From positions 15,078,053-15,142,052 of the forward strand of contig CM053335.1 of assembly GCA_028583605.1 (NCBI GenBank): 64,000 bases of DNA, written 5' to 3'. Origin of the DNA: Dastarcus helophoroides. Its lineage: Eukaryota > Arthropoda > Insecta > Coleoptera > Bothrideridae. Below, piece after piece: positions 22,311 to 34,130 of this stretch. The position numbers and the translations under genes were made by a program. The notes beneath the pieces are model-generated. The model saw nothing but the letters and a program-made list of their open reading frames with translations. It searched no databases and was not told the origin of the DNA. Each line of letters begins with the position of its first letter. Position 1 is the first letter of the stretch.

Positions 22311-23329
22311 GTTTTTTTGTGGACATTTCTGCCCTATAGAGAGTAGAATGTCAACTTTAAACTTTTGATAACACTCGCTTTTTGTTTGCTGTTTTTTTCG
22401 TACCTATGACACTTTATCAGAATTAAGACTTTTTTCCCCAAATTTCGATGTCTTTTGTGGACATTTCAGCCCTATAGAGAGTAGAAGGTCAACTAACTAA
22501 AAAAAAACATGAAGATTTCGAATGTGGCTATACTAAGCTCAAGAATCCACCTTATAGTCCAGATCTGGCTCCTTGTTTAATAAACAGGAAAATACGCCTT
22601 GGAAAGAGTGCTCACAATCTTAAAGATAGATGTTAAAGTCATGCTTCAGATAATTAATTTGCAGAGCTGTAAAAAAGCATAACTATAAAAAAAGCAGAAA
22701 TATAAAAAAGCAACCTTTTTTTTTGGGAACGGGCTGGTCTTTGGTTATCTTTAAAAACTAAAGTACAAATTTTGTCCTATGAAACCAAAAACGATTAAAA
22801 ATTACAACAAAGGTTATTCTAACGCATTTAGATAGTCAAGCTATCATCTTCAGAGAGATACTCAAATAGATCATAATTTAGAAAAAAACGAAGTTACTAT
22901 CCGCCCAGAAAAAAAACAGAACGTCCTGTATAATCAAAACTGGCTGTTTCCTTAAAGGAGATATCGAACCCCCATGTACTAGTGAAACACACTGTACTTA
23001 AATTGAAATTTTCCTCAGATCTTCCGAAAACCGTATTATTCATAACGTGACCATTCTGAATAATGTTTCTTGGTTTCAGGGGACAAGATTTGTATTTTAA
23101 CCCTTTATTTGATAACTAAATTCTCCCCATTTTACAATTTTCGAATCATAAAAATCAATTTAGTCGCCCTGCGACGATGCCCAAATCTACGGTATGCATT
23201 TTTCAGTACGTGTTATCGTTTTATCCCTCAAAAAAATGATAAATGGCCCCAGCTTCATGATACTTATATGTATTTGCCATATTTTTATGTGGTCAACGTT
23301 CTTCATCCCCATGTTTCATTTTCATAATG
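22311..23329. repeat. Composite repeat block, copy A (partner at 25.9-26.9 kb)
   Basis: From 'ttttgataacactcgcttt' (near 22363) to 'atgtttcattttcataatg' (near 23329) this block is collinear with 25934-26870, with scattered substitutions and small indels. In order it contains: a mariner transposase relic, a run of T, a left arm of the foldback family (22728-22870), 'actatccgcccaga', a piece like the ~180-bp satellite ('cttccgaaaaccgtattatt'), and the right end of the foldback ('tttcaggggacaag'). In copy A the words 'tgtggacatttc' and 'gccctatagagagtagaa' occur twice, about 140 bp apart (near 22318 and 22454). It is either one composite transposon inserted twice or a segmental duplication. Confidence 0.75.
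22511..22600 (+). pseudogene. Mariner transposase relic (copy A)
   Basis: The plus strand encodes NPPYSPDLAPC, the mariner catalytic-core box that normally reads HPPYSPDLAPSDY. Here the residue pair holding the third catalytic Asp is lost, and stops and frame changes follow at once. Only a few dozen codons are recognisable. The same relic, lacking 'agatct', is present in copy B near 26110. Confidence 0.6.
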
Positions 23330-24029
23330 ATCTAAGTGACGATGATAGGACGAGAGAGAATATTTCTTGAACAAATGGGCAACAATTGGTAAATATTTCT
23401 TGGAATAATGGGCAACAATTTTTTATCTACCATTACGTCGTATTTGTATTCCCATATACTTGAAACTAATATAAAATTAAATGCATTTATTTAATAATTT
23501 TAATTTCTGTGATCAATCTATCAAAAGATAAAATAGGGATTTTGGTGACGTAAACAGTTAAAGGTTTACAGGGAAAGGTAATTTAACTGCAAATTATTGG
23601 TAAATTCCGTATCAGAGGGAATTCAACTTGATCTTACTTGCACCACATTGACCTGTAATAAGTAGATGTTTGTTTGCTTCATCTAAGTACTTCGTTTCCA
23701 TTCGCTCGTTGATGCATCAAGGTAAATACGCCTCAGCTTTAATGCAAGCTCCAATTAACTCTCTCAAGTCCATCCAAAGTTGCTTCTAAGTTGTGGGGTA
23801 AATATTTGCTTTGCACTAATCCTCGAATGTCTGAATTTCGAAGAGTAATTTATTGTTGTGTCTTAGTTTGTTTTAATTTATAAACCGAGGGCATCGCCGG
23901 CGACTTACAAACTCAAACTTAAAAAGCTTGATATTTAAAAAAAAATATGAGAAAAAAAGCAATTGGGGCGTGCATTTTTTAAATAAAATTCGGTTTAGGG
24001 TTAAACATTTTCTAATAAAAGTTCGACTA
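23330..24029. other. Anonymous DNA, no supported feature
   Basis: 'aatttcttg..aa.aatgggcaacaatt' is duplicated locally near 23360 and 23400 ('tggcaacaattgg' type words). Otherwise nothing is recognised. Confidence 0.4.
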
Positions 24030-24142
24030 TTCTTGATGGTAGACTCTTATTGACCGGAAATATTATGTTTTTTTTTTTCAATTTATTTAAACTGGGCCGA
24101 AGAAATGTTAAATAAATTGAAAAAAACAAAAAAAAAAGTTCG
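24030..24142. repeat. Inverted repeat with a copy inside the solo LTR at 25.4 kb
   Basis: 'ttcaatttatttaa' (24079-24092) faces 'ttaaataaattgaa' (about 24107-24120) around a short spacer. The left flank ('gatggtagactcttattgac', 'cggaaatatta') reappears in reverse complement at about 25443-25505, inserted in an LTR. This may be a small mobile sequence. Confidence 0.55.
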
Positions 24143-24205
24143 ACTATTTCGAGTGTATTGAATTTGGTACTGTAACGTGTTGTGAAGTTAAAATTGGTTT
24201 ACTAG

Positions 24206-24510
24206 ATGATACTAGAAGCTGTATGCCTACAACTCTCAAGGAATAATCTCAGGAAACTTGTATGGATATGGACAGGTCGTTGTCGATTAAACAAACACCT
24301 CCACAGAATGGGAATTATAAACGACTCGAGCTGCAGAGGGTGTTTAGAAGAAGATGAGAGTGTCGAGCACGTGAGGTGTCACTGCCCAACACTAGCATCA
24401 ATCAGAGGATCCACGCTGGGGGACTTCTGGCCTAGGGTTCCAGTTTGAGAGAGGCGCATCCAATGGACGTTCTTCAGTTTCTCAACAAGGTTGGGTGGCT
24501 GAATCAATGA
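24206..24510 (+). pseudogene. 3' end of a non-LTR retrotransposon ORF2
   Basis: The frame encodes TGRCRLNKHLHRMG, then CRGCLEEDESVEHVRCHC, the conserved C-terminal region of R1/Jockey-type ORF2 after the RNase H domain. It holds a Cys-Cys-His-Cys knuckle (C..C, H, C..C spacing). A frameshift near 24448 separates this from the terminal VLQFLNKVGWLNQ, which ends in TGA at 24508-24510. The 5' part of ORF2 is missing, the usual result of incomplete reverse transcription. The A/T-poorer sequence to about 24620 is probably its 3' UTR. I cannot tell whether it belongs to the same family as the 10.9-13.1 kb element. Confidence 0.75.
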
Positions 24511-24727
24511 CCAAGGACACCTCTATCGCGGGGATAGCACAATGAGCCCGGAAAGGGTGGCATAAGTGCTGGTCTAAATTTTAGGCAACCCACAACGAAT
24601 CCAGAATCCAGACTAGAAGCTGTTAAGAAGAGACACAGCCAGCGAAGGTGGTTAGAGGTTTGAGACGTCTATCGAATATTTAGAAGTAATTAAGAAGGTA
24701 CGAGATTTCGAGATATTGAAGATTCTA

Positions 24728-24742
24728 GTGTGTGTGTGTGTG
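24728..24742. repeat. Short (TG)n microsatellite
   Basis: About seven TG dinucleotides in a row, inside or just after the 3' flank of the LINE fragment. Confidence 0.85.
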
Positions 24743-24759
24743 GAATACCAGGAATTGCA

Positions 24760-25383
24760 TCCTATTGTAATCAGCTGTAAATTAAGCGAATTTTTTCAGT
24801 GGTTTGGTTAAATTCAAGGATTAAAAATCCACAGCGCTTAACTCTGAGAACCGATAAGGCGTGTTTTCGTGCGAAAAAATTGACTAAAAGATTAAGCTAA
24901 TTGCTCCACGTGAGTATACAGAACTGCAACACATACAAAATATGCAAAAATCTGCTTGGGGCCAAAGAGAATGGGAAAACCTGAAATTAATTATTCAAAC
25001 TTTCTTGAGCAACCTACCGCGTCAACGGGGAATAATTCCGGTAATAAAATTACAGTTCGTTAACGAGCAGAACGACTAGTTCTCCAAGAAATGTAAAATA
25101 CGTCAGTCTATGATGCCTTCCTTTATTAATTTCATCTGGTAATGAAACTGCGGCACCGGAACGCGATCCTCTAAAAATGACAATTTCATCCTCTCGCCAT
25201 TATTCGGCTTCCCGTTCTAATTTGATTTCGTTTGCAAAATCCCGACGTGATACTGAAATAATAACTAATATTTTATCACTATTTGCATATTGTTCTCCAT
25301 CGAGTTATGTCGGTTGCTGGTCCAATTTAACACAGGAAAAATCCTTTACTGTTCCGTTGGTAACTCCAAAGTTTGTAAGAGAT
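24760..25383. other. Anonymous DNA, no supported feature
   Basis: The plus-strand frame at 25177-25392 has no recognised motif and runs into the LTR start. Nothing else is supported. Confidence 0.4.
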
Positions 25384-25387
25384 ATAT

Positions 25388-25839
25388 TGTAACGCAATGT
25401 AAATAGATGGAATAGAATTTAGAATAGAATTGTTAGAAGAAATGTTAAATAAATTGAAAAAAAATAATATTTCCGGTCAACAAGGGTCTACCATGAAGAA
25501 TAGAATTGCATAATTTAGTAAATAAAAAAGTTTCTAGAAGGATCTGATAAGGGGAAAGCGACCGCGATAACGAAACAAACGGCAGATAAGCATTCCAGAA
25601 ATATCGGCAAACGATAAACCTTATCTACCGAAAAGTTCTAGAAGCCGGGAGCCAAAACTATAAAAGGCGGCTTTTCCTCGAGTAAGTCTGTTAGAATCAG
25701 TGTAATTAGTGAGTTAGTAAGAAGTCAATAAGTGAGTTCATTATCCAGTTGTAGTGATCCGAGTTTAGTTTGGTAATAAAGTGGGTATTATTCGATAAGT
25801 GTAATCAATTCGAACCGATGCCCGTTTCGTTAATTAACA
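25388..25839 (+). mobile_element. Solo LTR of the gypsy family, opposite orientation, with an internal insertion
   Basis: It starts TGTAACGCAATG and contains 'gataaggggaaagcgaccgcg', 'aaccttatctaccg', a TATA-like 'aaaactataaaagg', 'aataaagtgggta' and 'caattcgaaccgat', all as in the minus strand of the 36-kb LTRs. Between two copies of 'tagaattg' (about 25427 and 25501) lies a foreign stretch of about 70 bp matching the reverse complement of 24034-24095. The 3' end is altered after 'aaccgatgcccg'. If it ends at AACA (25839), the flanks are ATAT and ATAA, an imperfect target duplication. Confidence 0.75.
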
Positions 25840-25933
25840 ATAATTGCCCGATACATTCTGCAACTTAACTGGCATTCCCACCGTACTATAGTCGAAGTAG
25901 TAAAAACATCAGTATTTTGGTTTATTATTGATA

Positions 25934-26870
25934 TTTTGATAACACTCGCTTTTTGTTTGCTTTTCGTGCTTATGACACTTTATCAGAATTAAGACTTTTT
26001 TCCCAAATGTCGAAGTCTTTTGTGGACATTTCAGCCCTATAGAGAGTAGAAGGTCAACTAACTGAAAAAAAAAACAAAGATTTCGACTGTGGCTGTACTA
26101 AGCTCAATAATCCACCTTATAGTCCAGGCTCCTTGTTTAATAAACGACTTCGAAAGAGTGCTCACGATCTTACAGGTAGGTGTTAAAATCATGCTTCAGA
26201 TAATAAATTTTCAGAGCTATAAAACAAGCATAACTATAAAAAAATCAGAACTATAAGAAAACAACCTTTTTTTTTTGGTGGAACGGTCTGGTCCTTGGTT
26301 ATCTTCAAAAACTGAAATACAAATCTTGTCAGCTGAAACCAAGAAAGATTAAAAACACAACAAAGGTTGCTCTAATGCATTTAAATAGCCAAATTATCAT
26401 CTTTAGAGAGATACTCAAATAGATTGTAATTTAAAAAAAAAACGAAGTTACTATCCGCCCAGATAAAAACAACATCCTGTATAATCAAAATTGGCTGTTT
26501 TCTTAAGAGATATCAAACCTCCACGTAATAGTGGGACAGACTGTACTTAAATTGAAATTTTCCTCACATCTTCCGAAAACCCTATTATTCATAACATGAC
26601 CATTTTGAATAAATAATCTTTCTTGGTTTCAGAGGACAGATTTGTATTTCAACCCTTTCCTTGATAACTAAATTATCCCCATTTTACAATTTTTGAATCA
26701 TAAAAATCAATTTAGTCGCCCTGCGACAACGCCCAAATCCACGATATGCATTCTTTAGTACTTGTTATTGTTTTAACCGCCAGAAAAGTGATAAATACCC
26801 CAAATTCATGTGTTTACCATCACTTTATGTAGTCGACGTTCCCCATCGCCATGTTTCATTTTCACAATGG
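25934..26870. repeat. Composite repeat block, copy B (partner at 22.3-23.3 kb)
   Basis: It is collinear with copy A through the mariner relic (26085-26160), the foldback left arm (26276-26410, starting 'ggtggaacggtctggtcc'), 'actatccgcccaga', the satellite-like piece 'cttccgaaaaccctattatt', and 'tttcagaggacag', ending near 'atgtttcattttcacaatgg'. Differences from copy A are scattered, so the duplication is not recent. Confidence 0.75.
26085..26160 (+). pseudogene. Mariner transposase relic (copy B)
   Basis: The same fragment as at 22.5 kb, encoding a degraded PPYSPDLAPC box, now with a 6-bp deletion. It is not functional. Confidence 0.5.
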
Positions 26871-27955
26871 CCCCGAATATGTGAAGATATGATAGCGGCA
26901 CCCCCTCACAACCCAATAAAAGGAGTCCTCCGGCCCGGCGATGCTTTACTTTCGCCATCATAAAAACGCCCAGAGGCAGAACAAGATCAAAAATAATGGG
27001 GGCATACACCACTATCCGACCGAATTACATACTAAATTGTGTTTCGGGAAGCTCCACTAATAAACAAAAAAAAAAGCAGATGCCCGCGCCCATGCGCTTG
27101 TTTACAGAGCGACCTTATTTTCAACCCCTCGCCCCAATTAGAGTCAATCGTCTGATCGGGTAATTTCCAAACTTCGTCGGTTGCTGTGGTGTAACGGGCG
27201 CCTCTCGAGGACTTCAAACAAGCATTAATATGATAAAAACACCATTAGCGTTGGGTACTTGGTGCACGTAGGGCGGTAGATGGCGCTCGCTACCCTTGCG
27301 TAATTATACACACGTGTTTGAAACATTATCTTAGCGTCGGAATACAAATGAGCGCCTGCCTACCTATGTCCTAGATTTTCATTTCTCTGATCTCTCAGAA
27401 TGACTGTCTAATTCTCAGTTGTCTAATTCTCTGCTGTCGCCCTACGCTTTGTTTTGCTTCTTGCACTAAGGTCGTCTCTTGTTATCCAATTTAAATTGTT
27501 AATATAGCGGCATATCTCGACTGAGGTACTAATTATACAAAATAAATTAGTTTTAATCAGAAGTATGCATATTGCGTTAACATAACGTCTCTTGTTTAAA
27601 ATTAGGAACATCTTAGACATTCGACCTCCCCCGAGTCGTTCATTAGTTCGAGTATTTACGTTATATTTCAAATTGTAATCATGAAGCCTGGGGCATCCAC
27701 CAGTATTTCACGTAAACTGTTTCCTTTGATCCTTCTTTGAGTCTTGTCTAATTTTTTTGTCATAATTCATAAAAGATGTTTTTATTTATGTGAAATTTAC
27801 ATCTTACAAGCAAAATACTTCATTCGGTTATTATTATTCTTGTCATTATTTTTTAGGTATTATTTTGTTGCTCTAAGGTAGAGTTCCAATTTGCCTCGAA
27901 AACTTAAGAATGGAAAATTTCAGACGAGGGTCTACAATTTGAATTTTTCTCGAAA
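26871..27955. other. Anonymous DNA, no supported feature
   Basis: The minus-strand frames at 26806-27012, 27032-27217 and 27423-27671 have no recognised domain. Nothing else is supported. Confidence 0.4.
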
Positions 27956-27959
27956 TTTT

Positions 27960-28215
27960 GATCTCAGCGTCGAAATTTGACTCCTAGTCGAGATTTTGAC
28001 TTCTGCCTCGAGATTTCGACTTCTGTGTTACGATTTCGACTTCTTTGTTCAAGATTTTGACTTCTGCGTCGAGATTTCGACTTCTGTGTCGAGATTTCGA
28101 CTTCTGTGTCGAGATTTCGACTTCTGTGTTACGATTTCGAATTTTTTGTCCAAGATTTCGACTTCTGTGTCAAGATTTCGACTTCTGTGTCGAGATTTCG
28201 ACATTTTTAAAATTT
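27960..28215. repeat. Minisatellite of about 21 bp
   Basis: Repeats of 'gagatttcgacttctgtgtc' and close variants, about eleven copies. A period of 21 is a multiple of three, so two plus-strand frames stay open (27996-28223 and 28045-28269), giving a monotonous FDFCVEIS-type peptide. I treat these as repeat artefacts. The TCGA..TTTCGA theme links it to the large satellite that follows. Confidence 0.85.
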
Positions 28216-28992
28216 CAAAATAAATGTCAACATTTTAAAACAAAACAGAATATAAATCAGCTTATGTAATTAATAATATTATAATATTTAAATTTCGACA
28301 TTCTTGACATTTTGAGAAAAAGTTAAAATTTTCAAAAAAATACTTTCTTCGAAATTTCCGCTTTCTTAAAGTTAATGCTGCTATTGTTAAAAATTTGTCG
28401 TAATTTTGGGAAATTATAGTTTCGGGGAAAAACATAATTTAGAGAAAAAGATGAATTTTGATAAAAAAATCAAAGTTTCCAAATTTTCTTCCTCATTTTC
28501 GATTTTATATTCGTTTAACCCCTTTGGTCATGGTGTTCTCATATAAGGACTTATCACATTATCACGTTATATCCAAATTTCGTAGATTATATTGTTCTCA
28601 TTTTGGGTCGCGTGGTAGCCCACATGGGAGCCCCTTGGATCCCTTCCATGTTGTTGAAAACTAATAATTTAATTGAAAGGTCGGCAAAGCTCCAATTTTT
28701 TAAAAAACAAAAAGACATTTCGTGACCGAAAGGGTTAAATTCTGAGCTAATATTGAAACTTCAAGATTCCTAAGAAATATTTTTTCTGGATATTAATAAT
28801 TCTTTCTAAAATGCCAACTTTAAAATCGCTATATTTAGTTAGGTATCTCTCTTTTTATACAATTCGTTCAAAATTTAAAAATCTGCATTTATAGAGTTGG
28901 TACCTCCAAGAAAATTAAAAATGTTCAAAAATGGACGAATCAAAAAGCAGAAATTACAAAAATTCAAAGTTTGGGGAAAAGTTCAATATTAT
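28216..28992. repeat. Low-complexity A/T-rich DNA with TTTCGA words
   Basis: Degenerate 'aatttcgacattc'-type words are mixed with more ordinary sequence at 28500-28700. The frame at 28458-28664 is not recognised. Confidence 0.5.
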
Positions 28993-29352
28993 TGTTATGG
29001 GCTTATCGGTTCAGATTGATTATTAACACGTGAATTGAATAATACCCACTTTATTACCAAACTAAACTCGGAACACTACAACTGAATAATGAACTCACTT
29101 ATTTACTTCTAACTACTAGCTCACTAATTACACTGACTGACCCTAACTAACTAACTCGAGGGAAACGCGTCCGCCTTATATAGTTTTCGCTTCCGGGTTC
29201 TAGAATTTTTGGGCAGATAAGGCTTATCGTTGGCCGAAATTTCTGGAACACTTATATACCGTTTGCTTCATTATCGCGGCCGCTTTCCCCTTATCAGATC
29301 TTTCTAGAAACTTTTCTTACGTATTAAATTCTACAATTTACATTTCGTGACA
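28993..29352 (-). mobile_element. Solo LTR of the gypsy family
   Basis: Same landmarks and orientation as the 36-kb LTRs ('gcttatcggttc', 'cccactttattacc', 'ttatcgcggccgc', 'catttcgtgaca'). It is flanked by TTAT at 28989-28992 and TTAT at 29353-29356, a 4-bp target duplication. It is inserted in the low-complexity satellite. Confidence 0.85.
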
Positions 29353-30049
29353 TTATCAAAAACATTTTGAGAAAAAAATCGAAATTCTTACGAAGAATCG
29401 ATGGAATTTGGAAAAAACGTAGAAATTTAAAAAAAAAAAGGTGAAAACGTGAAAGAATAGAAAAAGTTAAAATTTTGCACAAAGATCGAAATTTTCAAAA
29501 ATAGGTGAAATTTTGAAAACAGGTCGAAATTTTTGAAAAAATATTTCTATGTTTACAGATAAAGAAACATTTTACAGAAAAGGTAACATTTTGAAAGAGA
29601 AAACACCGAAATGTGTAGAAAAGGTCGAAATTTCCTCTCAAAATATTCACAAAAATTCGAAATTTAAAAAAAGATAGAAATTAAAAAAAATCAAATGCTG
29701 AAAAATGTGTAACTTCGAGAAATAGTCGAATTTTGGATGATAAATTTTGGTGAAAAAAAAAGGGAAATTCTGAAAAATGTTCGTAGATTTTAATAAACTT
29801 GTTGACATTTTGAGAGAAATTAGTTTTTTTAATAAGGTTAAAATGAAAATAGGTCGAAATTTTCAAATTCAGTTTGCCACATAAAAGTTGAAACTTCGAA
29901 AAAAGTAAATTCTTTTAAAAAAAGTCGCAATTTTTGTGAAAAGTCGACATTTTTGAAAAAAAAAATCGAATATTTCAAAAAAAGATCAAAACTTGGAGAA
30001 ATTTTCGAAAATGTGGACGAAGGTGGAAATTTTCAAAAAACGATTAAAG
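29353..30049. repeat. Satellite of GTCGAAATTTT words, irregular period
   Basis: Words such as GTCGAAATTTT, 'tttgaaaaaa' and 'aggtcgaaattt' recur roughly every 17-25 bp without a clean period. The minus-strand frame at 29681-29866 is low-complexity noise. Confidence 0.7.
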
Positions 30050-33000
30050 TTTTGAACAATCAATATTTCAACATAATCGAATTATAGAAAAGAAACAAAA
30101 ATTTTTGAAAAAGTAACAATTGGGGGAAAGATCAAAATTTCGTGTCGAAATTTTCAAAAAATTCGAAATTAAATTAAAATTTTAAAAAAAGCACTATGAA
30201 AGTGCTGAAATCTATAAAATGACACTTGAAAGGTGGAAATTAAAAAAAAAACAATCGAAATTTTAAGTTTTCAAAATATAAAGTCGAAAAAAAAGAGGAA
30301 ATGTTCAAGAAAGCTAAGATTTTCAATAAAAATCGAGGTAATACTTTTCCAAAAAAAAATCGTCATTTTCAGAGTCAGAATTTGAAGAAATAGCCAAAAT
30401 TTTGACCCCTTGGTTGTATTAAAGAAAAAAAAAACCAAGCACTTCAAGAGAGTCAATGTTTGCAAATGTCAAAACTTAAAAAAAATCAAACTTTCAAAAG
30501 CAATTGAAATGTTTTAAAAAGATTTGGAAAAAAAGTTGAACAATTAATATTTCAAGATAATCGAATTATAGAAAAGAATCAAAAATTTTTGAAAAAATAA
30601 CAATTGGGGGAAAGATCAAAATTTCGTGTCGACATTTTCAAAAAATTCGAAATTGAATCAAAATTTTAAAAAAAGCACTATGAAAGTGCAGAAATCTACA
30701 AAATGATACTTAAAAGGTGGAAATTAAGAAAAAAAAATAGAACAATCGAAATTTAAAGTTTTCAAAATATAAAGTAGAAAAAAAGTGGAAATGTTCAAGA
30801 AAGCTAAAATTTTAAATAAAAATCGAGGTTATACTTTTCCAAAAAAAAATCGTCATTTTCAGAGTCAGAATTATAAGAAAAAGGCAAAATTTTGACACAT
30901 TGGTTGTATTAAAGAAAAAAAACCCAAGCATTCTAAGAGAATCAATGTTTTCAAAAGTCAAAACTTTCAAAAGATTCAAATTTTTAAAAGCAATTGAAAT
31001 GATTTAAAAAGATTTGGAAAAAAGTTGAAATTTCGAATTAAAATTTCAAAAATGATCACTTTCAAAAATAAGGTCAAATATTTGAGTCGAAATATTTACA
31101 AAAAGTCAAAACTTCGAGATAAGTCAAAAAGTTCAAAAACTTTTGAAATATTGAAGGGATTTTTCAAAACAGTTGAAATTTCTAACAAAGAAAATTTTTA
31201 ATGAAGACCTAAATTATAAAAAAAAGTAGTCATCAAAAAAATCAGAACATTGTTCAAGTCAGGATTTTGAGAAAAAGCCAAAATTTTGACATCTTGGTTG
31301 TATTAAAGAAAAAAAAACCAAGCATTTCAAGAGTCAATGTTTTCAAAAGTCAAAACTTTCAAAAGATTCAAATTTTTAAAAGCAATTGAAATGATTTAAA
31401 AAGATTTGGAAAAAAGTTGAAATTTCGAATTAAAATTTCAAAAATGATCACTTTCAAAAATAAGGTCAAATATTTGAGTCGAAATATTTACAAAAAGTCA
31501 AAACTTCGAGATAAGTCAAAAAGTTCAAAAACTTTTGAAATATTGAAGGGATTTTTCAAAACAGTTGAAATTTCTAACAAAGAAAATTTTTAATGAAGAC
31601 CTAAATTATAAAAAAAAGTAGTCGTCAAAAAAATCAGAACATGTTCAAGTCAGAATTTTGAGAAAAAGCCAAAATTTTGACATCTTGGTTGTATTAAAGA
31701 AAAAAAAACCAAGCATTTCAAGAGTCAATGTTTTCAAAAGTCAAAACTTTCAAAAGATTCAAATTTTTAAAAGCAATTGAAATGTTTTAAAAAGATTTGG
31801 AAAAAAAGTTGAAATTTCGAATTAAAATTTCAAAAATGATCACTTTCAAAAATAAGGTCAAATATTTGGGTCGAAATATTTACAAAAAGTCAAAACTTCG
31901 AGATAAGTCAAAAAGTTCAAAAACTTTTAAAATATTGAAGGGATTTTTCAAAACAGTTGAAATTTCTAACAAAGAAAATTTTTAATGAAGACCTAAATTA
32001 TAAAAAAAAGTAGCCATCAAAAAAATCAGAACATGTTCAAGTCAGAATTTTGAGAAAAAGCCAAAATTTTGACATCTTGGTTGTATTTAAGAAAAAAAAC
32101 CAAGCATTTCAAGAGTCAATGTTTTCAAAAGTCAAAACTTTCAAAAGATTCAAATTTTTAAACGCAATTGAAATGTTTTAAAAAGATTTGGAAAAAAAGT
32201 TGAAATTTCGAATTAAAATTTCAAAAATGATCACTTTCAAAAATAAGGTCAAATATTTGAGTCGAAATATTTACAAAAAGTCAAAACTTCGAGATAAGTC
32301 AAAAAGTTCAAAAACTTTTGAAATATTGAAGGGATTTTTCAAAACAGTTGAAATTTCTAACAAAGAAAATGTTTAATGAAGACCTAAATTATAAAAAAAA
32401 GTAGCCATCAAAAAAATCAGAACATGTTCAAGTCAGAATTTTGAGAAAAAGCCAAAATTTTGACATCTTGGTTGTATTTAAGAAAAACAAACCAAGCATT
32501 TCAAGAGTCAATGTTTTCAAAAGTCAAAACTTTCAAAAGATTCAAATTTTTAAAAGAAATTGAAATGTTTTAAAAAGATTTGGAAAAAAAGTTGAAATTT
32601 CGAATTAAAATTTCAAAAATGATCACTTCAAAAATAAGGTCAAATATTTGAGTCGAAATATTTACAAAATCAAAACTTCGAGATAAGTCAAAAAGTTCAA
32701 AAACTTTTGAAATATTGTAGGGATTTTTCAAAACAGTTGAAATTTCTAACAAAGAAAATTTTTAATGAAGACCTAAATTATAAAAAAAAGTAGTCATCAA
32801 AAAAATCAGAACATGTTCAAGTCAAAATTTTGAGAAAAAGCCAAAATTTTGACATCTTGGTTGTATTAAAGAAAAAAAAACCAAGCATTTCAAGAGAGTC
32901 AATATTTTCAAAAGTCAAAACTTTCAAAAGATTCAAATTTTCAAAAGCAATTGAAATGTTTTAAAAAGATTTGGAAAAAATGATGAACACTTTCAAAAAT

Positions 33001-33180
33001 GATGTCACATATTTGAGTCGAAATATTTACAAAAAGTCAAAACTTCGAGATAAGACAAAAAGTTTAAAAACTTTTGAAATATTGAAGGGATTTTTCAGAA
33101 CAGTTGAAATTTCTAACAAAGAAAATTTTTAATGAAGACCTAAATTATAAAAAAAAAGATAGTCGTCAAAAAATCAGAAC
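30050..33180. repeat. Higher-order tandem array, 391-bp and about 490-bp units
   Basis: The anchor 'ttttgacatcttggttgta' occurs at about 31288, 31679, 32071, 32462 and 32851, giving intervals of 391, 392, 391 and 389 bp. Two variant units anchor at 30404 and 30894 (490 bp apart) and then 394 bp to the first regular unit. Units are nearly identical. They are themselves built from short degenerate words ('caaaactttcaaaag', 'ttgaaatttc', 'gtcgaaatattt'). The open frames at 31797-31985 and 32188-32376 are the same stretch in two units and are not genes. Confidence 0.9.
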
Positions 33181-33545
33181 ATATTCAAGTTAGAATTTTA
33201 AAGAGTTGGAATTTTCAAAGGCTCACAATGTCGAAAAAAGTCGAAATTTCCAAAATTAGTGAAAACTTTCAAAAAGAATAAAATTTTGGGAGTCGAACGA
33301 AGAAATGTTGACCTTGTGAAAAATGTAAATATTTTAAAATGTTGACATTTGCAAATTGCGTCGAGATTTTCGAAATAAGTCGACATTTTCGAAAAAAGTC
33401 GAAATTTTCGAAATAAGTTGCAATTTTCGAAATAAGTCGTTTTCGAAATAAGTTGAAATTTTCCAAATAAGTCGAAATTCGTGATAAAAGGGGATATTTT
33501 CAACAAAAATCGAATATTTCAATAAAGGTGGGAATTTTCAAAAAG
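33181..33545. repeat. Short-period GTCGAAATTTTCGAAATAA satellite
   Basis: A regular run of 'aagtcgaaattttcg', 'aaataagtcg' and 'aaataagttg' with a period of about 18 bp, the cleanest form of the theme. The three overlapping minus-strand frames (33198-33522) are repeat artefacts. Confidence 0.8.
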
Positions 33546-33583
33546 GTGACCCAACAACCCTTTTTCTTTTTCTTTTACGCAGA

Positions 33584-34130
33584 CCAGTGTTTCCCAAAGG
33601 GTGGTACGTGTATCTCCAGCTGCACGGGAAGGGTTAGTTGAGGGTACACGCTGCACCGGACCGCTTCAGATGACTCAAAAATTAATTGTGTGAATAAACG
33701 AAAGAAAGTTAACTCGATCAGTTTGCGCAGCATAGAGTTTGTGCAGATTGTGGAATGATGTTTTGTTCAAATTCGTTGATACGTTCAGTAGGCAGACAAA
33801 CTTCCTTGTTTATATATTAGAACGTAATTCTTTAACGAGGGCTACTCAACATCACGAAAAATTATGGAAAGGGTATAGAAATGTCGAAAACTTGGAAAAC
33901 ACTGACGTAGACGAAGCTAATTTTGTATAATTAATTAAACTCGATAAAGGTAATCTTGCACCAAAACATGTAGCAAGCGGAAACAAGTTTGGAACAGAAA
34001 GCGGTGTTTTACTCAAGCATGATTTATAGAGAAATTGTTTTAAAATGTTAAAATAAAGATCAAAATGATGACATGACGGCTCAAAATTTGCAAAAATGTT
34101 TAGGGGGAGGGGCACAGTGTGTTTAGTTTC
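33584..34130. mobile_element. Possible hAT-type transposon relic, left end
   Basis: CAGTGTTTCCCAAAGGGTGG followed by 'tacgtgtatctcc' is the kind of terminus I know from hAT elements (CAGTGTTTCCCAAA...GGTACG). A downstream 'tttagggggaggggcacag' near 34100 resembles a degraded right side. I could not find a matching terminal inverted repeat, an 8-bp target duplication or transposase motifs. The right limit is a guess. Confidence 0.35.

Noticed and set aside
27996..28269. Repetitive peptide genes on the plus strand
   Set aside because: A 21-bp repeat keeps several frames open at once. No start, domain or codon signal supports translation.
31797..32376. Two nearly identical 62-codon lysine-rich proteins
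   Set aside because: They are the same stretch of two 391-bp satellite units, low complexity, with no domain.
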